Shown: positions 10,687 to 19,976, counted from the first letter of the stretch. The stretch is 64,000 nt of DNA from Streptomyces spongiicola (GCF_003122365.1 NZ_CP029254.1:5582001-5646000); one strand, 5' to 3'. Notes: generated by a model not told the origin, from the sequence alone. A program made the numbers and translations.

Positions 10687-11346
10687 ATGGCACGACCACG
10701 GCGCATCGTCCTCGTCCGGCACGGAGAGTCGGAGGGCAACGCCGACGACTCGGTCTACGAGCGCAAGCCCGACCACGCGCTGAGCCTCACCGACCGCGGA
10801 CGGCGCCAGGCCGAGGAGACCGGAAGCCGGCTGCGCACCCTTTTTGGCCATGAACACGTAAGTGTCTATGTGTCGCCCTATCGGCGCACCCACCAGACGC
10901 TCCACGCGTTCCGGCTCGATTCCAGGCTCGTCCGGGTCAGGGAGGAGCCGCGACTGCGCGAGCAGGACTGGGGGAACTGGCAGGAGCGGGACGCCGTGCG
11001 ACTGCAGAAGGCCTACCGCGACGCCTACGGCCACTTCTTCTACCGCTTTCCGCAGGGCGAGTCGGGGGCGGACGTCTACGACCGGGTGGGGGCGTTCCTG
11101 GAGAGCCTCCACCGGAGCTTCGAGTCCCCCGAGCACCCGCCCAACGTCCTGCTCGTCACCCACGGGCTGACCATGCGCCTCTTCTGCATGCGCTGGTTCC
11201 ACTGGACGGTTCCCGAGTTCGAGTCGCTGTCGAACCCCGGCAACGGCGAGACGAGGATGCTGCTGCTCGGCGAGGACGGCCGGTACACGCTGGACAGGCC
11301 CTTCGAGCGCTGGTGCACACCCGAGTGGTACGGGATCACCGGATAG
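10687..11346 (+). CDS. Histidine phosphatase superfamily protein (phosphoglycerate-mutase-like)
   Basis: 219 residues. The RHG catalytic motif is IVLVRHGESEGN with His12 as phospho-acceptor. Supporting residues are the Arg in SPYRRTHQT, the Glu in LREQDWGNWQ, and the second catalytic His159 in LLVTHGLT. This fits broad-specificity phosphatases rather than true glycolytic mutases, which have longer conserved blocks. The ATG at 10687 gives a family-standard N-terminus (MARPRRIVLVRHG). The ADP-ribosylglycohydrolase gene follows after 12 bases, so the two are almost certainly co-transcribed. Confidence 0.9.
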   Translation: MARPRRIVLVRHGESEGNADDSVYERKPDHALSLTDRGRRQAEETGSRLRTLFGHEHVSVYVSPYRRTHQTLHAFRLDSRLVRVREEPRLREQDWGNWQERDAVRLQKAYRDAYGHFFYRFPQGESGADVYDRVGAFLESLHRSFESPEHPPNVLLVTHGLTMRLFCMRWFHWTVPEFESLSNPGNGETRMLLLGEDGRYTLDRPFERWCTPEWYGITG

Positions 11347-11358
11347 AGTGGCGGTGCG

Positions 11359-12267
11359 ATGACCGCTGACTCCACTCTCGACCGGCGCCTCGACCGCGCC
11401 TTGGCCAGCCTGCGCGGGCTGTCCGTGGGAGACGCCCTGGGCTCCCAGTTCTTCGTACCTTCCCACCATGCGCTGCTGAAGCGGCGGGCCCTGCCGCCCG
11501 GGCCCTGGCAATGGACCGACGACACGGAGATGGCCTGCTCGGTGGTGGCCGTATTGGCTGCCCACAGCCGCATCGACCAGGACGCACTCGCCCGGTCCTT
11601 CGCCGAGCACCACGACTTCGACCGGGGCTACGGTCCCGCCGTGAACCGGATGCTGAGGCTGATCCGCGAGGGCGGCGACTGGCGCGAACTGGCCGCGGGA
11701 CTCTTCAACGGACAGGGCTCGTGGGGCAACGGGGCCGCCATGCGCATCGCCCCGCTCGGCGCCTGGTACGCCGACGACCCCGAGCAGGCCACCCATCAGG
11801 CCGAGGTCTCCGCGTACACGACGCACCAGCACCGCGAGGCCGTCGCCGGGTGCATGGCGGTCGCCGCGGCCGCCGCCCTCGCGGCCTCCGGGAACGGGAC
11901 TCCGCCGCCCGGCGAACTGCTCGACGGGGTGATCGCACTCGTGCCGCGCAGCGCCGTGGGACAGGGTCTGCGCCGGGCGCGGGACATGCTCGACTACGGC
12001 GACGCCGGCACGGTCGCGGCGGTGCTCGGCCGGGGGCGCCGCACGAGCGCGCACGACACCGTCCCGTTCGCGCTCTGGTCCGCGGCCCGGGCCCTGGGGG
12101 ACTTCGAGGAGACCTTCTGGACCACTGCCCAGGTGGGCGGAGACGTCGACACCACCTGCGCCATCGCGGGGGGTGTGGTCGCCGCGGCCGGGGCCGGGGC
12201 CCCGCCCGCGGCCTGGCGGGAGCGGACCGAGGCCCTGCCCGGCTGGCTGCCCGCCGGGCCCGCCTGA
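11359..12267 (+). CDS. ADP-ribosylglycohydrolase (DraG/ARH) family protein
   Basis: 302 residues. DraG-fold signatures are present: GLSVGDALGSQF, the metal-binding WTDDTEM, the segment WGNGAAMRIAPLG, and the C-terminal GGDVDTTCAIAGG with the second set of Asp ligands for the two magnesium ions. These enzymes remove ADP-ribose from proteins, nucleic acids or small molecules. All metal ligands expected of an active enzyme appear intact. It starts 12 bases after the histidine phosphatase, forming a two-gene operon, possibly of nucleotide or ADP-ribose turnover enzymes (inference). The substrate is unknown. Confidence 0.92.
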   Translation: MTADSTLDRRLDRALASLRGLSVGDALGSQFFVPSHHALLKRRALPPGPWQWTDDTEMACSVVAVLAAHSRIDQDALARSFAEHHDFDRGYGPAVNRMLRLIREGGDWRELAAGLFNGQGSWGNGAAMRIAPLGAWYADDPEQATHQAEVSAYTTHQHREAVAGCMAVAAAAALAASGNGTPPPGELLDGVIALVPRSAVGQGLRRARDMLDYGDAGTVAAVLGRGRRTSAHDTVPFALWSAARALGDFEETFWTTAQVGGDVDTTCAIAGGVVAAAGAGAPPAAWRERTEALPGWLPAGPA

Positions 12268-12590
12268 CCCCGGGACGCATCCCGCTGCCGCCCGCACCCA
12301 GCTGCTGCCGCCCGCCCGGCAGACGGTGCTCGGCCGCGCGGACCGCCGATCGCACTCGGGCCGCGAGGGCGTACGGGTGTGTCCGTGCGGGCCCCCGCCG
12401 GCCCGCCCGACGTCCGCCGGTGGTGGTACATCCGAAGCCCGGATCCCCCTTCGGGCATTCCTTCGCGAATGCGACACAACAGCCGCACGGCGCTCCCGGG
12501 AGCCGGGGCGGCGGCGGTGCCGTCGAGGCCGCCGGTTGGCCGCTCCCGGCAGTTTGTGCGCCGTGGTGCGGCCACTGCCCGGATATGCGG

Positions 12591-12630
12591 ATCCCCTGCG
12601 CCATGCGGATTTCGCCGTGGCGCAGGGGAT
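12591..12630 (+). terminator. 13-bp hairpin between the ADP-ribosylglycohydrolase gene and rnhB
   Basis: ATCCCCTGCGCCA (12591-12603) pairs perfectly with 12618-12630 around a 14-base loop. It lies 324 bases after the upstream stop and 180 before rnhB, so it is either a late terminator or part of the rnhB leader. The rest of the 542-base gap (12268-12809) shows no gene I can support. Confidence 0.5.
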
Positions 12631-12809
12631 GGCGGCCTACCGGCCCGGAGTGTGCGGAAGCGAAGGGCGGGGTGCGGGATTCGCCGGTGCGGCCGCGCCG
12701 GCCATGGTGCCGCGAACCCGCCCGGGCGACGCTCGGCGGCGGGCTCGTCCGGGAGACGGGGAGCCGGGGGTGTCGCGACCGGGCCGGGCGGCGTAACCTG
12801 TCTGGCGCC

Positions 12810-13520
12810 ATGCCGTACGAACCACCCACGCACGCCGCCGAGCGCTCCCTCCGCGCCACCACCGGTGCCAAGATCGTCGCCGGTGTCGACGAGGTCGGGC
12901 GAGGGGCCTGGGCCGGTCCGGTCACGGTGTGCGCGGCCGTCACGGGTCTGCGCCGGCCGCCCCAGGGGCTGACCGACTCCAAGCTGATCACACCCAGGCG
13001 CCGTGCCCTCCTGGCGGCGGAACTGGAGCGCTGGGTCACCTGCCACGCGCTCGGGCACGCCTCCCCGGAGGAGATCGACGACCTGGGCATGACGGCGGCC
13101 CTGCGCCTGGCGGCGTCCCGGGCCCTGGAGGGGCTTCCGGTCCGTCCCGACGCGGTGATCCTGGACGGCAGGCATGACTACCTGGGCGCGCCGTGGCGGG
13201 TCCGGACGGTCGTCAAGGGCGACCGGTCGTGCGTCGCCGTCGCCGCGGCCTCGGTGATCGCCAAGGTGCGGCGGGACGAGCTGATGGCCCGGCTCGGACT
13301 GGAGTCGGCGGCGGTCGAGCCGTACGCGTTCGCCGAGAACGCCGGCTACCCGTCACCGGTGCACAAGGCGGCGCTGCACGACCTCGGTCCCACCTCCTTC
13401 CACCGGCTTTCCTGGGCCTACCTCGACGCGATGCCGCGCTGGCGGCATCTGAAGAAGGCCCGGATTCCCGCGGAGGCGGCCGCACTGGAAAGCGGGGGCC
13501 AACTCGGCTTCGACTTCTGA
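12810..13520 (+). CDS. rnhB: Ribonuclease HII
   Basis: 236 residues. RNase HII cleaves RNA in RNA/DNA hybrids, notably single ribonucleotides misincorporated in DNA. Asp27 and Glu28 of GVDEVGRGAWAGP are the first catalytic acids; the remaining ones lie in VILDGRHDYL and in the VKGDRSCVAVAAASVIAKVRRDELM segment. SYG-type ends (ENAGYPSPVHKAAL) match the type 2 family. The ATG at 12810 begins the alignable region; no strong ribosome site is visible. Together with the DinG-like helicase, lexA, nrdRJ and the RecQ-like gene it belongs to the repair block of this window. The next gene starts 103 bases downstream. Confidence 0.96.
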   Translation: MPYEPPTHAAERSLRATTGAKIVAGVDEVGRGAWAGPVTVCAAVTGLRRPPQGLTDSKLITPRRRALLAAELERWVTCHALGHASPEEIDDLGMTAALRLAASRALEGLPVRPDAVILDGRHDYLGAPWRVRTVVKGDRSCVAVAAASVIAKVRRDELMARLGLESAAVEPYAFAENAGYPSPVHKAALHDLGPTSFHRLSWAYLDAMPRWRHLKKARIPAEAAALESGGQLGFDF

Positions 13521-13623
13521 ACCGGCCGTACCAGGAGTACTGTGCCGACCGGCCCGACCACCGGTCGCACTTGTGTGCCACCCGCCGATGCCCGTCGCAC
13601 CGGCGTTTGATAAAAATCCACCC

Positions 13624-14241
13624 ATGCCTCTCATCCCCGAGGAGCCTCAGATTCACGAGAGTGCCCAGGGTCCCCGCGCTGCCTCGGCCACCGGCCGTAC
13701 CGCGCCGACCCCCCGTCCCGTACCCGGTCCGCGCAGCGTGGCCGCTCCCCGCCCCGGGCGCCCCGGCCCCGGTCCGGCCAGGCCCGCTCCGCCCGCGCAG
13801 CGCGCGCACGGCTCCGCCGCTCCGGCGTCGCCCCGGAAGCAGAATCGTTCCGCGCCGCAGATCCAGCTCATCCCCGCCTCCGCCGAGGGGGCGCTCGACG
13901 CCGCCGGTGAGGCCGTCGACCTGCTGCTCGACTCGGGGCGTGCCCCGGGCGAGATCCTCGTGCTGACCACGGGCGAGCAGCACCCCTGGGCGGCCCACGA
14001 GCTGTCCTTCGGTGAGAGCGCCTACTGGGCCCAACACGATGCCGCCGACGACGTCTTCTACGCGGACGCCGCCTCGGTGGGCCGTGCCTCGCCCCGGCCC
14101 GTGGTCGTCGTCGCCGTGAACGGCGACGGGGGCGACGACACCCCCCGGGTGCTGCCCGTCGCACTGGGGCACGCGCGAGCGCTGCTGATCTTGTGCGGTG
14201 ACCCGAAGCGGATCAACGCGGCGCTCGGCGCGAGTGCCTGA
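13624..14241 (+). CDS. Conserved unknown protein with possible helicase-C-terminal-like domain
   Basis: 205 residues, ATG at 13624. The first third (about 1-80) is low complexity, rich in Pro, Ala and Arg. The ordered part (about 83-205) begins IQLIPASAEGALDAAGEAVDLLLDSG and includes EILVLTTGEQHPWAAHEL, DDVFYADAASVGR, RPVVVVAVNG and finally LPVALGHARALLILCGDP. The last two blocks resemble the motif V/VI end of UvrD-like superfamily 1 helicases (VVVV... and YVALTRAR...LVLVG), but there is no Walker A or B. I therefore see either a truncated helicase-like binding domain or coincidence. It is co-directional with rnhB and convergent with the next gene. Confidence 0.6.
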   Translation: MPLIPEEPQIHESAQGPRAASATGRTAPTPRPVPGPRSVAAPRPGRPGPGPARPAPPAQRAHGSAAPASPRKQNRSAPQIQLIPASAEGALDAAGEAVDLLLDSGRAPGEILVLTTGEQHPWAAHELSFGESAYWAQHDAADDVFYADAASVGRASPRPVVVVAVNGDGGDDTPRVLPVALGHARALLILCGDPKRINAALGASA

Positions 14242-14560
14242 GCGGACCGCCGGCGCGTGCAGCCGGACCGGGCGCGGCGCGGCGCGCGTCCAACGCCGTG
14301 CTCTGCCCTGACACGGTGTCCGGTGCGGTGCGGTGCGGGCGCCGGCTCAGGGCCGGTCCCACAGCGGTGCGGCGCGCCACCGGAGCACCTGGTACCGGTC
14401 CGGCACGGGCGCCCGCGTCCTCGCCCGCGGAGCCTTGCCCGCACAACGACGGCGAGTGCCGTTCTGCTCGGCGCCCGCCGGGCGGTGCGGACGGTCCGGC
14501 GGCGTCACCCGGCGCGGACTCCCGAGGCTGGGAACGGCGTTCCGGAGCCCGCCCCCGCGT
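14242..14560. other. Convergent intergenic region without clear features
   Basis: 319 GC-rich bases between convergent unknown genes. The only structure I see is a three-copy GGTGC run at about 14322-14337, the same pentamer as at 3599. No strong hairpin was found. Confidence 0.4.
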
Positions 14561-15190
14561 CTAGCGGGCCGCCGTACGGCGCATCGCTTCGGCGGCGCCG
14601 CTCGCCGTGCGCAAGGGCGCCGTCCCCGGGCCGGACACCAGGTCCGCGAAACCGCTCGGCCGCGACCCGGAGCTGGGCCGGCGGCCGCCGCGCCCTTCCC
14701 CGAGCACCTGCCACCCGCCGCGCGTCAGCGTGATGTACGCGCCGCAGCGCAGCCCGTGCAAGGTGCACGCGTCACGCAGGCCCCACATCCAGGCCCCGTC
14801 CTCCTCCGTCCAACGCTCGTCGCCCTCACGGCAGTAGAGCAGCACGGCGGTGCGCACCGGTGAACGGCGGCGCAGATCGTGGGGGATGACCCGCCGCAGC
14901 TGGGCCAGCAGGGTGTTGCGGAACTCCCACCCGTCGGCGGGGACGGGCCGCCGGGCGAACGAGGCGCTGGCGACGAGCCGCTCCTCGGTGTCGAGTACGG
15001 CGACCACGGCCGTCGAGGGCGCGGGCTCGTGGCGGACATGCAGTCCGCTGACCACCTCGCGCGGGTTGCGAAGGAGAGGTATCTGCGCTTCCGCCCACTC
15101 CGCGGGTTCCAGCAGTCTGGCGAGGCGACTGGCGGAGCCGGCCGATCCTTTGAACGAAGTGGCTGCGGACGAGGCGAATCCGAAGGTCAC
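14561..15190 (-). CDS. Conserved hypothetical protein
   Basis: 209 residues, no recognised family. The GTG at 15190 follows GGGAGG closely and begins VTFGFASSAATSF; longer starts give an unconserved Cys/Arg-rich leader. The middle has an ordered alpha/beta pattern (STAVVAVLDTEERLVASASF, GWEFRNTLLAQLRRVIPHDLRRR, RTAVLLYCREGDERWTEEDGAWMWGLRDAC, GAYITLTRGGWQVL), reminiscent of small Streptomyces-specific proteins. The last 40 residues are low complexity. No membrane segment or signal peptide. It is downstream of, and on the same strand as, the RecQ-like gene (219 bases), so co-transcription is possible. Confidence 0.65.
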   Translation of the reverse strand: MTFGFASSAATSFKGSAGSASRLARLLEPAEWAEAQIPLLRNPREVVSGLHVRHEPAPSTAVVAVLDTEERLVASASFARRPVPADGWEFRNTLLAQLRRVIPHDLRRRSPVRTAVLLYCREGDERWTEEDGAWMWGLRDACTLHGLRCGAYITLTRGGWQVLGEGRGGRRPSSGSRPSGFADLVSGPGTAPLRTASGAAEAMRRTAAR

Positions 15191-15409
15191 GGTCCTCCCT
15201 TCGCATACGCGCCCACAGTGCGGGCAGGGTCGGGTGAGGGCGCACCGCGGCATAGCCCTTGCGGACCGCGACGGGACCGGGCGGAGGGCGGTGGTTCCAA
15301 TTCTTGCGGGCCCGGGGGCGGGCGGCAACGAGCAATTGAGACCGCTGACTGGAATGTGCGGAAATGGTGCTCATTTCCCTGCCCGTCGACGCACCCCGTC
15401 CCGCAGCCC

Positions 15410-17581
15410 TTACGCCTGAACTGCCAGGACCAGTGGAAACACCCCCTCAGCTCCCGCCTGCCGCAGCAGTCGTGACGCCACGGCGAGGGTCCAGCCGCTG
15501 TCCGAAAGATCGTCCACGAGCAGTACCGGGCCGCCGGCTTCCGCCACCGTCCGCGCCAGATCGGGTGGCACGACGAAGGCCTCGTGCAGCCCGCGCACCC
15601 GCTGCGCGCTGTTCGTGCGCGAGATGTGCCGGTCCTCCGAACCCGCCGCGTACTCGATGGTGCCGAGGAAGGGCATCCGCCCGACCTCCGCGATGCGGGT
15701 GCCGAGCGATCCCACGAGTTGAGGCCTGGTGCGCGAGGCGATGGCCACGACCCCGACGGGCCGGGCCGGAGCGTCGGGGGCGCCCGAGGACCAACCACCG
15801 GGGCCCTTGGCCCAGTCGGCCAGCACACTGACGACGGCGCCGGCCACATCGGCGGGCACCGGGCCGTCCGGGGACTGCGCGGCGAACATCGGCCGCAGGC
15901 GGTTGCCCCAGCCGATGTCGGAAAGCCGGCCCAGCGCCCGGCCGGTGAAGGCCTGCTCGCCCGCGGGGATACGGCCCTTCAGGTCCACGCCGACCGCCGG
16001 AAGGCCCGTGGGCCACATCCTGCGGGCCTCCACCTCCACACCCGGGCGCCCGAGTTCGCCACGCGCGGCGTCCAGTGCCGCAGCGGACACCGAGGCGCCG
16101 AAGCGGGGCCCCGCGCAGTTGTCGCAGCGCCCGCATGGGGCAGCGTCCTCGTCGTCGAGCTGCCGGCGCAGAAACTCCATCCGGCAGCCCACGGCCGAGG
16201 CGTAGTCGCGCATCGCCTGCTGCTCGCTCTCACGTTGACGCGCCACCCACGCGTAGCGCTGTGAGTCGTACACCCACGGCCGGCCCGTCGCCGTCCAGCC
16301 GCCCTTGACCCGGTGCACGGCTCCGTCCACGTCGAGGACCTTGAGCATGGTCTCCAGCCGTGTGCGCCGCAGCTCGACGAGCGGCTCCAGCGCAGGGAGC
16401 GACAGGGGCCGCTCGGCGTGCGCCAAGACGTCGAGAGTGCGCCGCACGAGGTCCTCGGACGGGAAGGCGACCGAGGCGAAGTACCGCCAGATGGCCTCGT
16501 CCTCCTTGCCCGGCAGCAGGAGTACCTCGGCGTGCTCCACACCGCGCCCGGCCCGGCCCACCTGCTGGTAGTAGGCGATGGGCGAGGAGGGCGATCCGAG
16601 GTGCACGACGAAGCCGAGGTCGGGCTTGTCGAACCCCATCCCGAGCGCGGAGGTGGCGACCAGGGCCTTCACCCGGTTCGCCAGCAGGTCGTCCTCCGCC
16701 TGCTGCCGCTCCGCGTTCTCCGTGCGGCCCGTGTACGACGCCACCGTGTGCCCGCAGTGCCGCAGATACGCCGTCACCTCCTCCGCGGCGGCGACGGTGA
16801 GCGTGTAGATGATCCCCGAGCCGGGCAGCTCACCGAGGTGGCCGGCGAGCCAGGCCAGCCGGTGGGCGGCGTCGGGGAGCTGGAGCACGCCGAGGCTCAG
16901 GCTCTCCCGGTCGAGCGGCCCGCGCAGCACCAGCGCGTCGGTGCCCGCACCAGTGCCCAACTGCTCGGCGACGTCGGCGGTCACTCGGGCGTTGGCGGTC
17001 GCGGTCGTGGCCAGCACCGGGACACCGGGCGCCAGATCGGCGAGCATCGTGCGCAGCCGCCGGTAGTCGGGCCGGAAGTCATGGCCCCAGTCGGAGATGC
17101 AGTGCGCCTCGTCGACCACGAGCAGACCGGTCGCCGCCGCGAGCTTCGGCAGCACCTGGTCGCGGAAGTCCGGGTTGTTCAGCCGCTCGGGGCTGACCAG
17201 CAGCACGTCGACCTCGCCCGCCGCCACCTCGTCCCGGACCGACTCCCACTCCTCCGTGTTCGACGAGTTGATCGTCCTCGCCCGGATGCCCGCCCGCGCG
17301 GCTGCCTCCACCTGGTTCCGCATGAGCGCGAGCAGCGGCGAGACGATCACCGTCGGGCCGCTGCCCCGCTCACGGAGCAGGGAGGTGGCGACGAAGTACA
17401 CGGCGGACTTCCCCCAACCGGTCCGCTGCACGACCAGCGCCCGGCGCTTCTCCGCCACGAGCGCCTCGATCGCCCGCCACTGGTCCTCGCGGAGCGCCGC
17501 GGCGCCGGTGGTGTCCCCGACGAGACGTGCGAGTACTGCGTCGGCCGACGCCCTGAGCTGTGCGCGATCTGCGTTGGTCAT
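15410..17581 (-). CDS. RecQ-family ATP-dependent DNA helicase with phosphoribosyltransferase-like C-terminus
   Basis: 723 residues. The helicase core has Walker A TGWGKS (54-59), DEAH (157-160) inside VVDEAHCISDWGHDFRPDYRRL, the TTATAN motif III, and YYQQVGRAGRG motif VI. A RecQ zinc-binding cluster follows (CRMEF...CGRCDNC). There is no HRDC domain. Instead the last roughly 150 residues carry FLGTIEY...VRGLHEAF and the PRPP-loop-like VLLVDDLSDSGWTL (about 686-698), as in ComF-type phosphoribosyltransferases. RecQ enzymes unwind 3'-5' at recombination intermediates; what the extra domain does is unknown. The ATG at 17581 begins the conserved N-terminus. Divergent from the DUF4192 gene by 111 bases. 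Confidence 0.9.
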   Translation of the reverse strand: MTNADRAQLRASADAVLARLVGDTTGAAALREDQWRAIEALVAEKRRALVVQRTGWGKSAVYFVATSLLRERGSGPTVIVSPLLALMRNQVEAAARAGIRARTINSSNTEEWESVRDEVAAGEVDVLLVSPERLNNPDFRDQVLPKLAAATGLLVVDEAHCISDWGHDFRPDYRRLRTMLADLAPGVPVLATTATANARVTADVAEQLGTGAGTDALVLRGPLDRESLSLGVLQLPDAAHRLAWLAGHLGELPGSGIIYTLTVAAAEEVTAYLRHCGHTVASYTGRTENAERQQAEDDLLANRVKALVATSALGMGFDKPDLGFVVHLGSPSSPIAYYQQVGRAGRGVEHAEVLLLPGKEDEAIWRYFASVAFPSEDLVRRTLDVLAHAERPLSLPALEPLVELRRTRLETMLKVLDVDGAVHRVKGGWTATGRPWVYDSQRYAWVARQRESEQQAMRDYASAVGCRMEFLRRQLDDEDAAPCGRCDNCAGPRFGASVSAAALDAARGELGRPGVEVEARRMWPTGLPAVGVDLKGRIPAGEQAFTGRALGRLSDIGWGNRLRPMFAAQSPDGPVPADVAGAVVSVLADWAKGPGGWSSGAPDAPARPVGVVAIASRTRPQLVGSLGTRIAEVGRMPFLGTIEYAAGSEDRHISRTNSAQRVRGLHEAFVVPPDLARTVAEAGGPVLLVDDLSDSGWTLAVASRLLRQAGAEGVFPLVLAVQA

Positions 17582-17692
17582 GCCCCCATGCAACCCGATG
17601 GCGCGGACAATGCGCGAACGGGCCTGCCGCCCTGTGGAAAACGTTATCCACAGGGGTCGCGGTCCCACGGTGGTCCGCGGGAACGTCGAGCC

Positions 17693-19411
17693 ATGAACAA
17701 GCACCACGAATCCAACGGGCCGACCGTCGACGACCAGCAGCAGGTCGTCCTGCGCGGGCCCGCCGAACTCGCCGACGCCCTGCCGTACATGCTGGGCTTC
17801 CACCCGACCGACTCGATCGTGCTCGTCGCGCTGCACGGCAGGCGGGGCCGCTTCGGAGGGCGGCTCCGCGTGGGCATCCCCCAGTCGCCCCGCGAGTGGC
17901 TGCCCGTCGCCCGGCACCTCGCCGAGTGCCTCGTCGAGGGCAGCGAGCGCCGCGGCGCCCGGCCCGACGGCATCGTCGTCTTCCTGTGCCGGGACCCCGA
18001 GGAAGGGGAGTCCGGGAGGGCCGTGATGGAGCGCCTGCGCCCGCTCGCCCAGTGGCTCCGGACCTCCTGCGGCGCGCTCGACGTCCCTGTCCCGGAGGCG
18101 CTGTGCATCTCCGGCGGCCGCTACTGGAGCTACTGCTGCCCGGATGCCCGCTGCTGTCCGGCGGAGGGGACGGCGACGGCGCTTCCGGGCACCTCGGTGA
18201 TGGCCGCCGCCGCGGCCTACGCGGGCATCCGGGTGCGGGGCTCACTGCGGGAGATGGAGTCCCGCCTGGAGCCGCTCGGGACCCCGCCCATGGCCGACCA
18301 GGAGCGGGCCCTGGACTCCGCCGGAGCGGCCCTGCTGCCGAGGATCCTGGACGGAGGGAGCAGGGAGCAGGTCGCGTCCGAGACCCTCAGACTCGCCCGC
18401 CGGCTGATGAAGCGCCTGGGGGAGAGGGCGACGCTGGACATGGACCGGTCCTCGGCGGACGCGCGCGACGACAGGCTGATCTCCCACGCCGAGGCCGCCG
18501 CGGTGATCCTCGGACTCCAGGACCGCGACACCCGGGACCGGGCCGCCGCGTGGATGGAGGGCCCGGAGGCGCACCGTGCGCTCAGGCTGTGGCGTGCGCT
18601 CGCCCGCCGTTGCGTCGGCCCCTATGTGGAGCATGCCGCCGCTCCGCTCTCGCTGGCCGGGTGGGTGTCCTGGTCCACGGGCGACGAGCCGAGTGCGCGA
18701 GTCGCCCTCAGCCTCGCCCTGCGCGTCGATCCGGATTACGTCTTCGCCCGCCTGCTGCACCAGGCCTGCAACGACGGGCTTGATCCCGAGGACCTGCGCC
18801 GCTGCCTGCGTACACAGGCAGCGGCGCCGGAGCCGCAGCGGGCGGGGACGCCCGCGCCCGTCCCGTCCGCCGAGGCTTTCCCGGCCGGTTCCGCGGGGCC
18901 GGGGTCGGCTGCCGCCGGGTTCACGGGCAGCGTGCCCACTACTCCCGGATCGGTCGCGGAGCGGCCCGTTCCAGAGTCGGCCACCGCGGGTTCACCCTCC
19001 GCTGCGGCGCCGGCAGCGGGCCCCGCCGGAGCGGACCTTCCCGGAGCGGACTCTTCCGGAGCGGACCATGGCTCCTCCGCCTCCCGGGCCGTGACACCGG
19101 ACACGGAGGGTGACGGCGTGTCGCGGATTCCCGGCCCGGTGCGACCTCCGTGCCAACGCACCGAGCAGGGGCGCCGTCCCGGGGTGCGCCCTGCTCCCGC
19201 GCACCCGGGGCCGCGGGCTCGTCCGGCAGTCCGGAAGCAGGACACGGCAGCGGGCTCCGCCGCTTCGGGCGGCACCACTGCCGCCAGGAGGCGCGCCGCC
19301 CCGCACGCCGACGGCGATGCCGCCGCACTCGACCGGACACACCCGGCAGGCCGCTCCGGTGATCACGGCACGGGAAGCGGCACGGGAAGGGGAGCGGGCG
19401 GCGGAGGGTGA
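17693..19411 (+). CDS. DUF4192 domain protein with disordered C-terminal tail
   Basis: 572 residues starting at ATG 17693. The first roughly 375 residues are a DUF4192 domain: VVLRGPAELADALPYMLGFHPTDSIVLVAL at the start, GIVVFLCRDP and ISGGRYWSYCC in the middle, and a helical C-terminal part (LAGWVSWSTGDEPSARVALSLAL...DYVFARLL) with TPR-like character. This family is widespread in actinobacteria and has no assigned function. From about residue 385 the protein is Pro/Ala/Gly-rich and probably disordered; three 15-bp units (19027-19071) encode a short GAD-type repeat within it. It is divergent from the RecQ-like gene and has 565 bases of non-coding DNA behind it. Confidence 0.85.
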   Translation: MNKHHESNGPTVDDQQQVVLRGPAELADALPYMLGFHPTDSIVLVALHGRRGRFGGRLRVGIPQSPREWLPVARHLAECLVEGSERRGARPDGIVVFLCRDPEEGESGRAVMERLRPLAQWLRTSCGALDVPVPEALCISGGRYWSYCCPDARCCPAEGTATALPGTSVMAAAAAYAGIRVRGSLREMESRLEPLGTPPMADQERALDSAGAALLPRILDGGSREQVASETLRLARRLMKRLGERATLDMDRSSADARDDRLISHAEAAAVILGLQDRDTRDRAAAWMEGPEAHRALRLWRALARRCVGPYVEHAAAPLSLAGWVSWSTGDEPSARVALSLALRVDPDYVFARLLHQACNDGLDPEDLRRCLRTQAAAPEPQRAGTPAPVPSAEAFPAGSAGPGSAAAGFTGSVPTTPGSVAERPVPESATAGSPSAAAPAAGPAGADLPGADSSGADHGSSASRAVTPDTEGDGVSRIPGPVRPPCQRTEQGRRPGVRPAPAHPGPRARPAVRKQDTAAGSAASGGTTAARRRAAPHADGDAAALDRTHPAGRSGDHGTGSGTGRGAGGGG

Positions 19412-19976
19412 TCGGCCGCCCTCCCGGCGGGTGCCTGTCCGGCTGAGCGGTGACGCCGTGAAACCGGGCAGTCGGAGCCGCTCCGCAGCGACCGCCCACC
19501 GGGAGCCGCCTGGTCGCACTCCGGCCTCGTCCGGTACGGCACGGTTCCGGCCGGGGCCCGCCCAGCTCGCGGTCTCGGCTCATGACCCGCGTCCCCGGCT
19601 CCATCTCGCGTCCAGGGCTCCACCTCGCGCCGCTGCCCCGGCCCGTGCTTCGCCGCTGCCCGGTCCGCGCCTCCGTCCCCCGCCAGGCGGCGGCCCGGGC
19701 ACGTGATCCGCACGGTGAGGCCCCGGCCTCCGGCCCCGCCTGGCCGCGGTCCCGCCGCGAGTTCCGTTCCTGCCGCGGAGGGGCGAGCGGACGGGTGCCG
19801 CGCCCGCACCGGCGGACCCGGTCTCCGGACGGGAGCGGGCAGGGCGAGCGCGAGCCACCAGGGCTGCGCCGCACCGGGCCCGTCGCGGGGCGGGACGTCG
19901 ATACGGTGGGCGCGGAAGTCCCCGTTCCCGCCCGGAAAGGAGTGTTTATCGTCAGTGAGACGACTATGATCGCGAC
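19412..19976. other. Long GC-rich intergenic region upstream of the Nudix regulator
   Basis: Only the last 60 bases carry a readable signal (the Nudix promoter and dyad, 19942-19970). The rest is Pro/Arg-coding-like GC-rich sequence in every frame with no conserved protein, start site or strong hairpin that I can support. Confidence 0.4.
19942..19970 (+). promoter_or_regulatory. Probable leaderless promoter and operator of the Nudix regulator
   Basis: A consensus-like -10 box TATGAT (19965-19970) ends six bases before the ATG at 19977, so transcription would start at or next to the start codon. A -35-like GTGTTT sits 17 bp upstream (19942-19947). Between the two boxes lies the dyad TCGTC-AGTGA-GACGA (19949-19963), where a bound repressor would block RNA polymerase. 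Confidence 0.55.
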
